A stretch of 57,119 nucleotides of DNA. Source: RH-AL1 sp964247745 (lineage in GTDB: Bacteria; Pseudomonadota; Alphaproteobacteria; Rhizobiales; Beijerinckiaceae). Numbering within the stretch: position 1 is the first letter of the stretch; every line of letters begins with the position of its first letter. The stretch covers positions 1 through 57,119 of the forward strand of contig CAXTVT010000012.1 of NCBI GenBank assembly GCA_964247745.1. Reading direction: 5' to 3'. The position numbers were made by a program, and so were the translations under genes. Below the pieces are notes generated by a model that was not told the DNA's origin, did not search any database, and worked only from the letters and a program-made list of their open reading frames with translations. This document shows, one piece after another, positions 24,408-33,594 of the stretch.

Positions 24408-25811
24408 TCAGAATACGGCGGCCGGATCCGGACGGGCGATGCGGCCGACGACAACATAGCTCCAGGCCACCGCGAGGCAACCGAACAGAGCGGCGCCGGC
24501 GACCAGGCCGAGATAGCCGCCCTCCGGCCCGTGCATCATCGCACCGAGTGTCACGAACGGGATCGTGCCGAGCGTCGCCCGCGCCCAGTTGAAGCCGGCC
24601 GACAGCACCGGCGATCCGAGATTGTTGAAGGCGGCGTTGGCGACGAAGATGCCGCCGAGGAACAGCCAAAGGAAGCCGGCCACGTGGCAGAAGAAGACGA
24701 GGAGCGTCGCCGTCTCGCCTTTCGCGCCGAACAGCATGACGATCAGCGGCGCGCAGACCCACAGCAGTAGGGTCACGGCGGCGACGTAGAGCCCCGAAAT
24801 GGCGAAGCAGTTCGTCAGCACGGTTCGGATACGATCGAAGGCGCGGGCGCCGTAGTTCTGGCCCATGATCGGGCCGACCGAGCCCGACAGCGCGAACAGC
24901 ACGCCGAAGGCGACGGGGGTGACGCGGTCCATGATCGCGAAGGCGGCGACGACGCTGTCGCCGAAGCTGGAGAACACGTGCATCGCGTAGATGTTGGCGA
25001 CCGGCGTCGCGATGTTGGTGAGAACCGCCGGCCCGGCGATGGCGGCGAGCGGGCGCCAGTCGAGCCTCAGGGCGGCGAGCCCGGGCCGTGCGACGAGGTC
25101 GTGGACCCGCACCGCGCCGTGCCAGCCGACCGCCAGCAGGCTGAGCCGAGAGGTGACCAGCACGATCGCCGCGCCGTAGATGCCGAGGTGCAGGCCGAAG
25201 ATGAGGATCGGATCGAGGCAGGCGGTGACGATGGCGCCGGCGAGCGTCGTGTACATCGCGCGCTTGGCGTCGCCGACGCCGCGCAGGATCGCCGAGAAGG
25301 CCATGCCGATGCCGAGGAACATCGAGGCCGGCAGGATCATGCGCAGGTAGGTCGAGCCCACCGCGAGCGCCTCGCCGCGCGCGCCGAACAGGGCGAGGAT
25401 GGCGTGCGTGAAGGGCATCGCGGCGAGCCCGAGGCCGCCCGAGATCAAGGCGGTGAGCACGAGGCCGGAGGCGGCGATGCGCCGGGCACGGGGGCGGTCG
25501 CCGGCGCCGAGCGCCCGCGACACCAGCGCGCCGAGCGCGATCGACATGCCGATGTTCACCGAGATCAGCAGGAAGATCATCTGCGAGGCGTAGCCGACCG
25601 CCGCCGTCAGGTTGGTGTCGCCGAGCCGCGAGATGTAGAGCAGGGTGAGGAAATCGACGAAGAACACGGCGACGAGCCCGGCCGAGCCCGCCGCCGTCAT
25701 CACCAGCACGTGGCGCAACGTCGACCCGCGCGTGAAGGCGCCGAAGTCCTGTCCGGGCACGGGGGCAGGTGTCGCGCTGGCGGCGTCGGGTGGGCGGGAC
25801 ACGATGTTCAC
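24408..25811 (-). CDS. MATE family efflux transporter
   Basis: A 467-aa inner-membrane protein with about twelve helices in two homologous halves, as in NorM/DinF-type MATE exporters that expel cationic compounds with Na+ or H+. The first half starts after a soluble 30-residue tail with VLVMTAAGSAGLVAVFFVDFL, and LGDTNLTAAVGYASQM is a family-like segment. The second half has AIMDRVTPVAFGVLFALSGSVGP and MGQNYGA. Substrates cannot be told. It is divergent from the CDF transporter gene with a 52-bp spacer that must hold both promoters. Confidence 0.92.
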   Translation of the reverse strand: MNIVSRPPDAASATPAPVPGQDFGAFTRGSTLRHVLVMTAAGSAGLVAVFFVDFLTLLYISRLGDTNLTAAVGYASQMIFLLISVNIGMSIALGALVSRALGAGDRPRARRIAASGLVLTALISGGLGLAAMPFTHAILALFGARGEALAVGSTYLRMILPASMFLGIGMAFSAILRGVGDAKRAMYTTLAGAIVTACLDPILIFGLHLGIYGAAIVLVTSRLSLLAVGWHGAVRVHDLVARPGLAALRLDWRPLAAIAGPAVLTNIATPVANIYAMHVFSSFGDSVVAAFAIMDRVTPVAFGVLFALSGSVGPIMGQNYGARAFDRIRTVLTNCFAISGLYVAAVTLLLWVCAPLIVMLFGAKGETATLLVFFCHVAGFLWLFLGGIFVANAAFNNLGSPVLSAGFNWARATLGTIPFVTLGAMMHGPEGGYLGLVAGAALFGCLAVAWSYVVVGRIARPDPAAVF

Positions 25812-25863
25812 CGGCGCGCTTCTACCTTAAGATCGCGGCGGCGAACACACGGCGGAGCGGGGC

Positions 25864-26820
25864 TTGTCCGAACACCATCATGCGTCGCATGAGCACGGTC
25901 ATGGTCACGCCGGTCACCACCACGGCGGCGCCGGCCATTCCCATGCGCCCTCGTCGTTCGGCGCCGCCTTTGCGGGTGCCGTCGCGCTCAACGCGCTGAT
26001 CGTGGTGGCCGAGGTCGTCGCCGGCCTCGCCGGCGGCTCGGTGGCGCTGCTGTCGGATGCGGCGCACAATGCGTCCGACGTGCTCGGCCTCGCCGCCGCC
26101 TTCGCCGCGCATCGGCTCGGCAAGCGGCCGCCCTCGGCGCGCTTCACCTACGGGCTCGGCGCCACCTCGATCCTGGCGGCGCTCGGCAACGCGATGGCGC
26201 TGCTGGTCGTCTCCGGCGCGCTGGCGCTCGAGGCGGTCCAGCGCTTCGTCCACCCCGAACCGGTCGCCGCCGGCCCGGTCATGGCGGTGGCGGCCGGCGC
26301 CATCCTGGTCAACGGCGTCTCGGCTTGGCTGCTGGCGCCGGGGCAGGGTGGCGACCTCAACCTGCGCGCCGCTGTGGCGCATCTCATGGCCGATGCCGCC
26401 GTCGCCGCCGGCGTGGTGGTCGCGGCCGGGCTGATCGCGCTGACCGGCTGGCGTTGGATCGATCCGGCGCTGAGCCTCGCCATCAACGTGCTGATCGTCG
26501 TCGGCACCTGGCGCCTGCTGCGCGAGGCGGTGGCGATGTCGCTCGCCGCCGTGCCGCACGGCGTGCGCGCCGACGCGGTGCGCGGCTACCTCGCCGCGCT
26601 GCCTGGGGTCGAAGGCCTGCACGATCTCCACATCTGGCCGATGAGCACCAGCGAGACCGCGTTGACGGTGCACCTCGTCATGCCCGCCGGCCAGCCCGGC
26701 GACGCTTTCCTGATGGCGTGCTGCCATACCCTTCGCATCGAGCACGGCATCGGCCACGCCACGCTGCAGGTCGAGACCAGCGCGGTCACGTGCGCGCTGG
26801 CGCCCGAGGAGGTGGTGTAG
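25864..26820 (+). CDS. Cation diffusion facilitator (CDF) metal exporter
   Basis: A 318-aa membrane exporter of Zn2+, Co2+ or similar ions. The N-terminus is a histidine-rich metal-binding tail (SEHHHASHEHGHGHAGHHHG). The first transport-site half is LLSDAAHNASDVLGL with the H-x3-D pattern, and the second is AHLMADAAVAAGVVV, again H-x3-D. Six helices are expected. The C-terminal cytoplasmic domain has GVEGLHDLHIWPMSTSE, a family hallmark. The start is TTG with GGAG upstream. A run of tandem palindromic repeats begins eight bases after the stop. Confidence 0.93.
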   Translation: MSEHHHASHEHGHGHAGHHHGGAGHSHAPSSFGAAFAGAVALNALIVVAEVVAGLAGGSVALLSDAAHNASDVLGLAAAFAAHRLGKRPPSARFTYGLGATSILAALGNAMALLVVSGALALEAVQRFVHPEPVAAGPVMAVAAGAILVNGVSAWLLAPGQGGDLNLRAAVAHLMADAAVAAGVVVAAGLIALTGWRWIDPALSLAINVLIVVGTWRLLREAVAMSLAAVPHGVRADAVRGYLAALPGVEGLHDLHIWPMSTSETALTVHLVMPAGQPGDAFLMACCHTLRIEHGIGHATLQVETSAVTCALAPEEVV

Positions 26821-26828
26821 CCGACCTT

Positions 26829-27449
26829 GTCATTCCGGACGGAGCGAAGCGGAGATCGGGAACCCATTGTGCTTACCCGCACGCGCTCAACGGCGAGCGC
26901 AATGGGTTCCGGGTTCGGCTGCGCCGCCCCGGAAGACAGGGGTCGAAGCGTTGGCGAGGTCGGCTCTCAGCTGCGGCTCCGCATCGAGCCTGCCAGCGAA
27001 AGGCCAAAGCCACCGACCTCAACCGAAGCTTCAATCCATGTCATTCCGGACGGAGCGAAGCGGAGATCCGGAACCCATTGTGCTTGCCGGCACGCGCTCA
27101 ACGGAGAGCGCAATGAGTTCCGGGTTCGGCTGCGCCGCCCCGGAATGACATGGGTCGAAGCGTTGGCAAGGCCGGCTCTCAGCTGCGGCTCCGCATCGAG
27201 CCTGCCAGCGAAGGGCCAAAGCCACCGACCTCAACCGAAGCTTCAATCCATGTCATTCCGGACGGAGCGAAGCGGAGATCGGGAACCCATTGTGCTTACC
27301 GGCAGGCGCTCAACGGAAAGCGCAATGGGTCCCGGGTTCGGCTGCGCCGCCCCGGAATGACACGGATTGAAGCGGTGGCGAGGTCGGCTCTAAGCTGCGG
27401 CTTCGCACGGAGCCTCCCAGGGTAATGGCCAAAGCCACCGACCTCAGCC
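26829..27449. repeat. Three tandem units with a palindromic (REP-like) element and the ligD 5' end
   Basis: Three copies start at 26829, 27040 and 27252 (period 211 and 212 bp). Each holds a palindromic element with outer arms GTCATTCCGG and CCGGAATGAC (damaged in copy 1) and inner arms GGAACCCATTG and CAATGGGTTCC (copy 1: 26859-26869 and 26900-26910). Each unit ends with GGCCAAAGCCACCGACCTCA, which in copy 3 is the real ligD start region (27425 onward). Copies 1 and 2 are therefore duplicates of the ligD upstream region together with its first codons. Open frames seen through these units are not genes. Confidence 0.92.
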
Positions 27450-30211
27450 GCTACGAGGCCAAGCGCGACTTCCAGAAGACTGCCGAGCCGCGCGGCGCGG
27501 ACGGCGTCCGGCCCTCGGAGCGGCTGCGATTCGTGGTGCAGAAGCACGATGCGACGCGGCTGCACTTCGACCTGAGGCTGGAGCTCGACGGCGTCTTCAA
27601 GTCTTGGGCGGTGACCAAGGGGCCCTCGCTGAACCCGTCGGACAAGCGGCTCGCGGTGGAGGTCGAGGACCACCCGCTGGGCTACGGCGACTTCGAGGGC
27701 ACCATCCCCAAGGGCCAGTACGGCGGGGGCACCGTGCAGCTGTTCGACCGCGGCTTCTGGGCGCCCGAGCAGGACAAGCCGCCGGAGCAGTCTTTGAAGG
27801 ATGGCGAGCTGAAGTTCGTGCTCGCCGGCGAGCGCCTCAAGGGCAGCTTCGTGCTGGTGCGCATGAAACACGACAAGTTCGGCGGCAAACGGACCAATTG
27901 GCTGCTCATCAAGCATCGCGATGACGCGGCCGACGATGGCGAGGACGGCGGCGGCATCCTCGCCATCGACACGTCGGTCGCTTCGGGCCGCGCCATGGCG
28001 ACGATCGCCGCCGGCGAGGGTAAGGCGCCGAAGCCGTTCATGCTGGGCAAAGGCAAGGCGCCGGCCGCCGACGCGATCTGGAATTCGAACAAGGGCCTAG
28101 CCAAGGACGAGCGACGTGCGTCGGGCCGCGACGCGTCCGACCCTTCGTCATTCCGGGCCTCGCGCCAGCGAGAACCCGGAACCGGTGCACCTCGCGCCGC
28201 GAAGCAAGGACTACGCTCCCCGGTTCCGGGTTTGGCTGCGCCGCCCCGGAACGACAAGGCGGAGATCCCGGAGTTCGTCGCGCCGCAGCTCTGCGGCTCG
28301 GTCGACAAGCCGCCGTCCGGCGCCAAATGGATTCACGAGATCAAGTTCGACGGCTATCGCGTACAGGCTCGGGTCGAGCGCAAGCGTGTCGTCTTGCGCA
28401 CGCGCAGCGGGCTCGACTGGACGGGAAAATTCGACGCCATCGCCAAGGCCGCCAAAGCGTTGCCCGATGGGCTCTACGACGGCGAGATCGTCGCCCTCGA
28501 CCCCGACGGCAAGCCCGATTTCGCCGCGCTGCAGGCGGCGATTTCCGCCGGGAGAACCGACGCGCTCGTGCTGTTCCTGTTCGACCTGCTGCACGGCGGC
28601 GGCGCCGACCTGCGCAAGTTGCCGCTTGGCGAGCGCAAGGCGCGGCTCGCCGCGCTTCTCGACAAGCGACGGGCCGGCAAGGCGATCGTCCGCTTCGTCG
28701 GTCATTTCGAGGCGGACGGTGGCGCGCTGTTCGCGTCGGCTCGCGAGATGGGTCTCGAGGGTATCGTGTCGAAACGGCTCGATGCGGTCTATCGCTCCGG
28801 GCGGTCCGACAGCTGGACCAAGGCCAAGTGCCGGCCGACGCACGAGGTCGTGATCGGCGGCTGGACCGACACCGCCGGCAAGTTCCGCTCGCTGCTGGGC
28901 GGCGTGTTCCGGGGCGACTCCCTCGCGTTCGTCGGGCGCATCGGGACCGGCTTCTCGGCGAGCACCGTCGCCGCAATCATGCCGAAGCTGGAGGCGGCGG
29001 CGCGCGGCACGACTCCGTTCGACCGCAAGACGCTGCCGCCCGACACGCGCAAGGCCCATTGGCTCGAGCCGACGCTGGTCGCCACGATCGAATTCGCCGG
29101 CTGGACCGGCGATGGCGCGATGCGTCAGGCGGCCTTCAAGGGGCTGCGCGAGGACAAGCCGGCGGCGGAAGTGGAGGCGATCGTGCCGGCGGTGCCGCCG
29201 CAGGCCGTGGCCGAGCCGGAGCCGGCGAAGACCTCGACCAAGGCCGGCAAGACGTCCGTCAAGACCGAGCGGGCCGCCCAGCCTAAGGACGCGGCTCGAT
29301 CCAAGACGGCCAAAGCCGAGGTGATGGGCGTCGCGATCTCGCATCCCGACAAGGCGCTGTGGCCCGATGCCGGAAACGACGGCACCCCCGTCACCAAGCG
29401 CGACCTCGCGCTCTACTTCGAGGCGGTGGGCGATTGGATGCTGCCGCACGTCGCCGACCGTCCCTGCTCGATCATCCGGGCGCCCGACGGCATCGAGGGG
29501 CAGACCTTTTTCCAGCGTCACGCCATGGCGGGGGGCTCCGAGCTGTTCCACACGATGACGATCGCGGGCGACCGCGCGCCCTACGTGTCGCTCGACAGCG
29601 TCGAGGCGCTGGCGGCAGTGGCGCAGAGCGGCGGCCTCGAGTTGCATCCTTCCAACTGCGCGCCGGGTGCCCCCGATGTGCCCGGCCGCCTGGTGTTCGA
29701 CCTCGATCCCGCGCCGGATGTCGCCTTCGCCGACGTGATCGCGGCCGCCCATACGGTGAAGCAGGTGCTGGAGCTGCTCGGCCTGGCCGCGTTTCCGAAG
29801 ACCACCGGCGGCAAGGGCCTGCACGTGGTGGTGCCGCTCACGGCGGATGCCGCGGTCGCATGGGAGAAGGCCAAGGGCTTCGCCCACGACGTCTGCCGTG
29901 CGATCGAGCGCGACGCGCCGACCAAATATCTGACCAAGCAGTCCAAGGCGGCGCGCAAGGGCCGCATCTATCTCGACTATCTGCGCAACGACCGACTCTC
30001 CACCGCGGTGGCGCCGCTCTCGCCGAGGGGCCGGCCGCACGCCCCCGTTTCGATGCCACTCACCTGGCGCCAGGTGAAGGCCGGCCTCGATCCGGCGGCC
30101 TACACGCTGCGGACCGTTCCGGCACAGCTGAAGCGGAGCAAGGCCTGGGAGGGCTACGACGAGGCCACCCGGCCGATCGCGGAGGCGATCGCTCGACTGG
30201 GGCGGCTTTGA
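27425..30211 (+). CDS. ligD: DNA ligase D (NHEJ: phosphoesterase, ligase, polymerase)
   Basis: LigD (928 aa) repairs DNA double-strand breaks by non-homologous end joining together with Ku. The order is N-terminal 3'-phosphoesterase (about 30-190; FVVQKHDATRLHFDLRLE, KGQYGGGTVQL), ATP-dependent ligase (about 290-590; catalytic K307 in EIKFDGYR) and primase-polymerase (about 645-925; RLVFDLDPAPDV holds the metal-binding aspartates). This order is usual in Rhizobiales. Residues about 241-277 lie between the first two domains and are encoded by an inserted palindromic element. A second low-complexity Lys/Ala/Pro linker is at about 600-640. No ku gene is in this window. Confidence 0.96.
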   Translation: MAKATDLSRYEAKRDFQKTAEPRGADGVRPSERLRFVVQKHDATRLHFDLRLELDGVFKSWAVTKGPSLNPSDKRLAVEVEDHPLGYGDFEGTIPKGQYGGGTVQLFDRGFWAPEQDKPPEQSLKDGELKFVLAGERLKGSFVLVRMKHDKFGGKRTNWLLIKHRDDAADDGEDGGGILAIDTSVASGRAMATIAAGEGKAPKPFMLGKGKAPAADAIWNSNKGLAKDERRASGRDASDPSSFRASRQREPGTGAPRAAKQGLRSPVPGLAAPPRNDKAEIPEFVAPQLCGSVDKPPSGAKWIHEIKFDGYRVQARVERKRVVLRTRSGLDWTGKFDAIAKAAKALPDGLYDGEIVALDPDGKPDFAALQAAISAGRTDALVLFLFDLLHGGGADLRKLPLGERKARLAALLDKRRAGKAIVRFVGHFEADGGALFASAREMGLEGIVSKRLDAVYRSGRSDSWTKAKCRPTHEVVIGGWTDTAGKFRSLLGGVFRGDSLAFVGRIGTGFSASTVAAIMPKLEAAARGTTPFDRKTLPPDTRKAHWLEPTLVATIEFAGWTGDGAMRQAAFKGLREDKPAAEVEAIVPAVPPQAVAEPEPAKTSTKAGKTSVKTERAAQPKDAARSKTAKAEVMGVAISHPDKALWPDAGNDGTPVTKRDLALYFEAVGDWMLPHVADRPCSIIRAPDGIEGQTFFQRHAMAGGSELFHTMTIAGDRAPYVSLDSVEALAAVAQSGGLELHPSNCAPGAPDVPGRLVFDLDPAPDVAFADVIAAAHTVKQVLELLGLAAFPKTTGGKGLHVVVPLTADAAVAWEKAKGFAHDVCRAIERDAPTKYLTKQSKAARKGRIYLDYLRNDRLSTAVAPLSPRGRPHAPVSMPLTWRQVKAGLDPAAYTLRTVPAQLKRSKAWEGYDEATRPIAEAIARLGRL
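28147..28255. repeat. Palindromic element inserted in frame inside ligD
   Basis: The element has outer arms GTCATTCCGG and CCGGAACGAC and inner perfect 13-base arms AACCCGGAACCGG (28173-28185) and CCGGTTCCGGGTT (28220-28232). It is the same family as the repeats upstream of ligD, since the end GGCTGCGCCGCCCCGGAA is nearly the same. It keeps the reading frame and adds about 37 residues to the linker between the phosphoesterase and ligase domains. Confidence 0.88.
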
Positions 30212-30311
30212 CGCCGTCGCTGTACACTTTATGGGGCCGCCTTTCGTTCCAATTTGAAAGCTTTGCGGTTTCGCTTACAAAGCCTCGATTGCTCACGCGC
30301 GGAACGACCCG

Positions 30312-30818
30312 ATGCTGCCGACGCAAGCCAGCTGGTCTCAATTTCTTTTTTCGCCTAGCGGGCGTTTCAATCGAGCTCGATACTGGGGCGCCACCTTTCT
30401 CGTCTACGGCGTGATGATCGCCTACGCGATACCTGCGATCGGGGCGGAGGGTTCGGACTTCGCCGACACGCATACCGCGCTGACCATCGGCTATTTCCTC
30501 GTAGGCCTGGCCTTGCTGATCGCGGTGATTTGGGCTCACGTCTGCACGATCGTGAAGCGCTTCCACGATCGTGACAAGTCGTGGCCCTGGGTCTTCATCG
30601 TCTTCGCGCCGTATGTCGGCGGCCTCTGGATCTTCATCGAATGCGGCTGCCTGGCGGGCACGCGCGGTCGCAATCGTTATGGTGCCGATCCGCTGAACCC
30701 GTTGGAGATCGCCGACGTGTTCGACGGGCCACCCTCGAGTCCGGGTCCGGACGGCATCGTCGCCGAGCCCCGCCTGTCGTCGGGCTTCGGCGTCACGCCG
30801 GCAGACCGCCTGAGCTGA
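30312..30818 (+). CDS. DUF805 membrane protein
   Basis: A 168-aa inner-membrane protein of the DUF805 family. The start FSPSGRFNRARYWGATFLVYG is the usual cytosolic-to-membrane entry. Three or four hydrophobic segments follow, with the conserved KRFHDRDKSWPWVFI loop between them and GTRGRNRYGADPLNP after the last. A hydrophilic tail of 30 residues ends the protein. Its function is unknown; some relatives are next to stress or envelope genes. It begins 100 bp after ligD on the same strand. Confidence 0.9.
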   Translation: MLPTQASWSQFLFSPSGRFNRARYWGATFLVYGVMIAYAIPAIGAEGSDFADTHTALTIGYFLVGLALLIAVIWAHVCTIVKRFHDRDKSWPWVFIVFAPYVGGLWIFIECGCLAGTRGRNRYGADPLNPLEIADVFDGPPSSPGPDGIVAEPRLSSGFGVTPADRLS

Positions 30819-30834
30819 ACGCCGGCCGCCAGCC

Positions 30835-31551
30835 CTACGCCAGCACCTCGCCGAACAGCTCCGTCATCGCCGCCCACGAGCGCGCGTCCGCCTCGGGGCT
30901 GTAGCGGATCGCCTCGGGCATGCCGCGCTTGGCGGCGGCCTGATTGGTGAAGGAATGCACCGTGTTGCCGTAGACGTGGACCTGCCAGTCGCAGGCGGCG
31001 GCCTTCATCTCGCCCTCGAAGGTCTTGCGTGCGTCGCCGTCGATCATCGGATCGTCGCCGCCGATGCACACCAGCACCTTGCCCTTGATCGCGCCCTTGG
31101 CGGCCGGTTTCTCCGTGCCGAGGCCGGAATGGAAGCCGACCGCAGCGGCGATGGCGGCGCCCGACCGCGCCAGCTCGAGCGCCATCGTGCCGCCGAAGCA
31201 GAAGCCGATCGCGGCGACCTTGCCCGCGTCGGCGTGGCCGGTGGCGAGCAGGGCGTCGAGCGCCTTGCCGGCGCGCTCGCGGGTGCGCGTCGGCTCGGCC
31301 ATCAGCGGCTTGATCGCGCCGATCGCCTTCTCCAGGTCGTCGATCAGCAGGGCCTCGCCGTGGAGGTCGCAGGCCAGCGCGACATAGCCGGCCTCGGCCA
31401 GCCGCTGCGCCCGGCCGATCGCGTGCTCCGAGAGGCCGTACGCTTCGGGAAACACCAGCACGCCGGCGTGGCGGCCGCCTCCGGCCGGCGCGAACAGCTC
31501 ACCCTTCATGGTGAGCCCGTCGGCCTGGTAGGTCAGCGTCTCGCGATGCAT
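30835..31551 (-). CDS. Dienelactone hydrolase family protein
   Basis: A 238-aa alpha/beta hydrolase of the dienelactone hydrolase family, which use a Cys-Asp-His triad. The nucleophile elbow is GFCFGG, the aspartate is likely in CIGGDDPMID, and the histidine is in GNTVHSFTNQAAAKRG, all in the proper order. The ATG at 31551 has GGGAG upstream; a longer frame upstream is not supported. Such enzymes occur in many Hyphomicrobiales and act on lactones or esters; the true substrate is unknown. It is convergent with DUF805, with a 16-bp gap. Confidence 0.9.
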   Translation of the reverse strand: MHRETLTYQADGLTMKGELFAPAGGGRHAGVLVFPEAYGLSEHAIGRAQRLAEAGYVALACDLHGEALLIDDLEKAIGAIKPLMAEPTRTRERAGKALDALLATGHADAGKVAAIGFCFGGTMALELARSGAAIAAAVGFHSGLGTEKPAAKGAIKGKVLVCIGGDDPMIDGDARKTFEGEMKAAACDWQVHVYGNTVHSFTNQAAAKRGMPEAIRYSPEADARSWAAMTELFGEVLA

Positions 31552-31644
31552 GGCACTCTCCCTTGTCGCGGGGTGACTAGCCGGGCGAGGGTGCCGCCGC
31601 AAGCGTGGCGGTGCCGCGATCGTCGGCGGGGGACAAGGCCTGGC

Positions 31645-32313
31645 TCAGTTCAGCTCCGCCTCGACGACGCTCGCCAGATCGCGCAGCTTGGCGACGATCT
31701 CCTCGACGACGGGCAGCGGAAGGCGGGCGAAGGTGATCTCGATGCGGTCGAGATGATCGCGGTCGTCGGGCCGCAGCACGAACTGCCGCACGCGGTTGGC
31801 CCTCGGCCCCATGACCTCGTTCAGCGCGGCGATCGACATCTCGCCGCGCCTGGCCAGCACCATCACCTGCCGGGCCTGGACCCGCGCCCGCACCCGCTCC
31901 TCCAGCGGCTTCACGCCGGCGAGGATCACCAGCACGATCACCGTGGTGGCGACCGCGGCGACGTAGAGGCCGGCGCCGACGGCAAGGCCGATGGCCGCCA
32001 CCGCCCACAGGCTCGCGGCGGTCGTGAGGCCCTTCACCACCTCGCCGCGCAACAGGATCGTGCCGGCGCCGAGAAAGCCGATGCCGGAGACGACCTGCGC
32101 GGCGATGCGCGAGGGGTCGAGCACCACGTGCGGGCCGAGCACCTCGGAGAAGCCGTAGGCCGAGACGATCACGATGAGGCAGGAGCCGACGCACACCAGC
32201 ATGTGGGTGCGCAGGCCGGCGGCCCATTGCAGCCGCTCGCGCTCGTAGCCGATCACGCTTCCGGCGAGCGCCGCGATCAGCAGGCGCAGGATGGTTTCGA
32301 GCGGACCGATCAC
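31645..32313 (-). CDS. MgtC/SapB family membrane protein
   Basis: A 222-aa protein with an N-terminal MgtC domain of four or five helices (about 1-135) and a soluble ACT-like C-terminal domain (about 145-222). Conserved motifs are IGYERERLQWAAGLRTHMLVCVGS (core) and VVSGIGFLGAGTILL. MgtC-like proteins aid growth in low Mg2+ and modulate ATP synthase in pathogens; here the role is likely general Mg2+ or pH stress. It starts six bases after the L,D-transpeptidase stop on the same strand. Confidence 0.9.
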   Translation of the reverse strand: MIGPLETILRLLIAALAGSVIGYERERLQWAAGLRTHMLVCVGSCLIVIVSAYGFSEVLGPHVVLDPSRIAAQVVSGIGFLGAGTILLRGEVVKGLTTAASLWAVAAIGLAVGAGLYVAAVATTVIVLVILAGVKPLEERVRARVQARQVMVLARRGEMSIAALNEVMGPRANRVRQFVLRPDDRDHLDRIEITFARLPLPVVEEIVAKLRDLASVVEAELN

Positions 32314-32319
32314 GTCGGT

Positions 32320-33594
32320 CTAACGGGCGGCCGGCGACGGATCGAGGCCGAGCACCGAGGCGATATCCGGCTCCGCCGGTTGTTCCGTGCCGGGCTTGTC
32401 GATGAAATTGACAGGGATGCCGGGCCGCACCAGGCCGGCGAGCTCCTGCGCGTTCCAGTTGGTGAGGCGCACGCAACCATGGGAGCGCGTCTTGTCGATC
32501 TTGGAGGGATCGGGCGTGCCGTGGATGCCGTAGGTCGGCTTGGTCAGGGCGATGAAGGCGGCGCCGACCGGGTTGTTCGGGCCCGGCGGCAGGATCAGCT
32601 TGTTGACGTTCTTGCCCTGCTGGAAGTTCTTCTTGGGATCGTACGTGTAGGTCGGGTGCGGCGCGATCCCGCGCACCGCCCACGAGCCGGAGGGCGACGG
32701 CAGCTCGTCGCTGCCGATGGTGGCGGGATAGGCGACGATCAGGTTGCCGTCGGCATCGTAGGCCTGTACCTGGCCGCGCGCCTTGTCGACGTCGAGGCGG
32801 GCGATCTGCGAGGCGATCGGCAGGCCGCCGTCGACCTCGGCCACCACGATGCGGTTGCCGGCCACGCCCATGTCGACGCCGGGGTTGAGCGCCTTGAGGA
32901 AGCGCTTGTCCATGTGGAACCGCTCGCCGAACATCTCGTCGGGCGAGCGATAGCCGAGGTCTGGCATCTTGGCCTGTTCGGCATAGTCCGACGACAGGTC
33001 GGGATAGAACGGGCCGACGACGTCGAGCGGCGTGATCGTGTAGGTGACCAGCACCGGGGCCGCGTCGTCCGCGCCGAGCTCGTCCCAGACGCGGCGCGTG
33101 AGCTTGCCGTCGACCGGCAGGCCGCGCACGGTCTCGAAGGTCGACACCGCCTTGCTGACGTTGGCGCCCCAGCGGCCGTCGATGACGCCCGGCGGTGCAT
33201 GGTTGCGGTCGAGCAGGATCTCGGCCTTGAGCACCACCGGATCGATCGCCTTGGACACCTCGCCGACGCGGGCGAAGCGCGCCGCGTTGATGGCTTCCGG
33301 CGAGAGCGGCGCGCGGGCCGAGGCGAGCGCCTTGTCCGGCGCGGAACGGCCGGCGTCGACCGGCACGTCGAGCGCGCGAGGCAGGGCGGCGGTGGTGCGT
33401 GCCGGCTTGGCGGATACGGTGGCAGCCCCGTCGTGCTTCAGGAGGTCGGAGATGGCCGAGGGCGAGAACGTCCGAGCCGGCTTGGCCACGGTGTCGGTTC
33501 TCGGCAGATCGAGACCGTCGTCCTGCGCCCACGAGGGTATCGCCGGCGCGGCGAGCACCGCTGCGAGGAGGGAGAGGCGGAGGCGAGGCGACAA
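32320..33594 (-). CDS. L,D-transpeptidase with peptidoglycan-binding domain
   Basis: A 424-aa periplasmic enzyme that makes 3-3 cross-links in peptidoglycan or attaches proteins to it. After a signal peptide (LRLSLLAAVLAAPAIPSWAQ) and a long linker come a peptidoglycan-binding-1 fold (GVIDGRWGANVSKAVSTFE) and the YkuD domain, with catalytic motif HGTPDP and SHGCVRL (nucleophile cysteine). Start is uncertain: I use TTG at 33594, right before the signal peptide, with GGAG eight bases upstream. The frame continues 110 codons further upstream but looks non-coding. Cross-links of the 3-3 type are common in Rhizobiales. Confidence 0.88.
   Translation of the reverse strand: MSPRLRLSLLAAVLAAPAIPSWAQDDGLDLPRTDTVAKPARTFSPSAISDLLKHDGAATVSAKPARTTAALPRALDVPVDAGRSAPDKALASARAPLSPEAINAARFARVGEVSKAIDPVVLKAEILLDRNHAPPGVIDGRWGANVSKAVSTFETVRGLPVDGKLTRRVWDELGADDAAPVLVTYTITPLDVVGPFYPDLSSDYAEQAKMPDLGYRSPDEMFGERFHMDKRFLKALNPGVDMGVAGNRIVVAEVDGGLPIASQIARLDVDKARGQVQAYDADGNLIVAYPATIGSDELPSPSGSWAVRGIAPHPTYTYDPKKNFQQGKNVNKLILPPGPNNPVGAAFIALTKPTYGIHGTPDPSKIDKTRSHGCVRLTNWNAQELAGLVRPGIPVNFIDKPGTEQPAEPDIASVLGLDPSPAAR

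Noticed and set aside
26827..27425. Open frames of 60-180 codons on both strands through the tandem repeats, with MSFRTERSGD-like starts
   Set aside because: They are translations of the palindromic units, repeat with the 211-bp period, and have no ribosome site or family match.
26829..27449. CRISPR array
   Set aside because: The units are about 211 bp with no short spacers of differing sequence; this is tandem duplication, and no cas gene is present.
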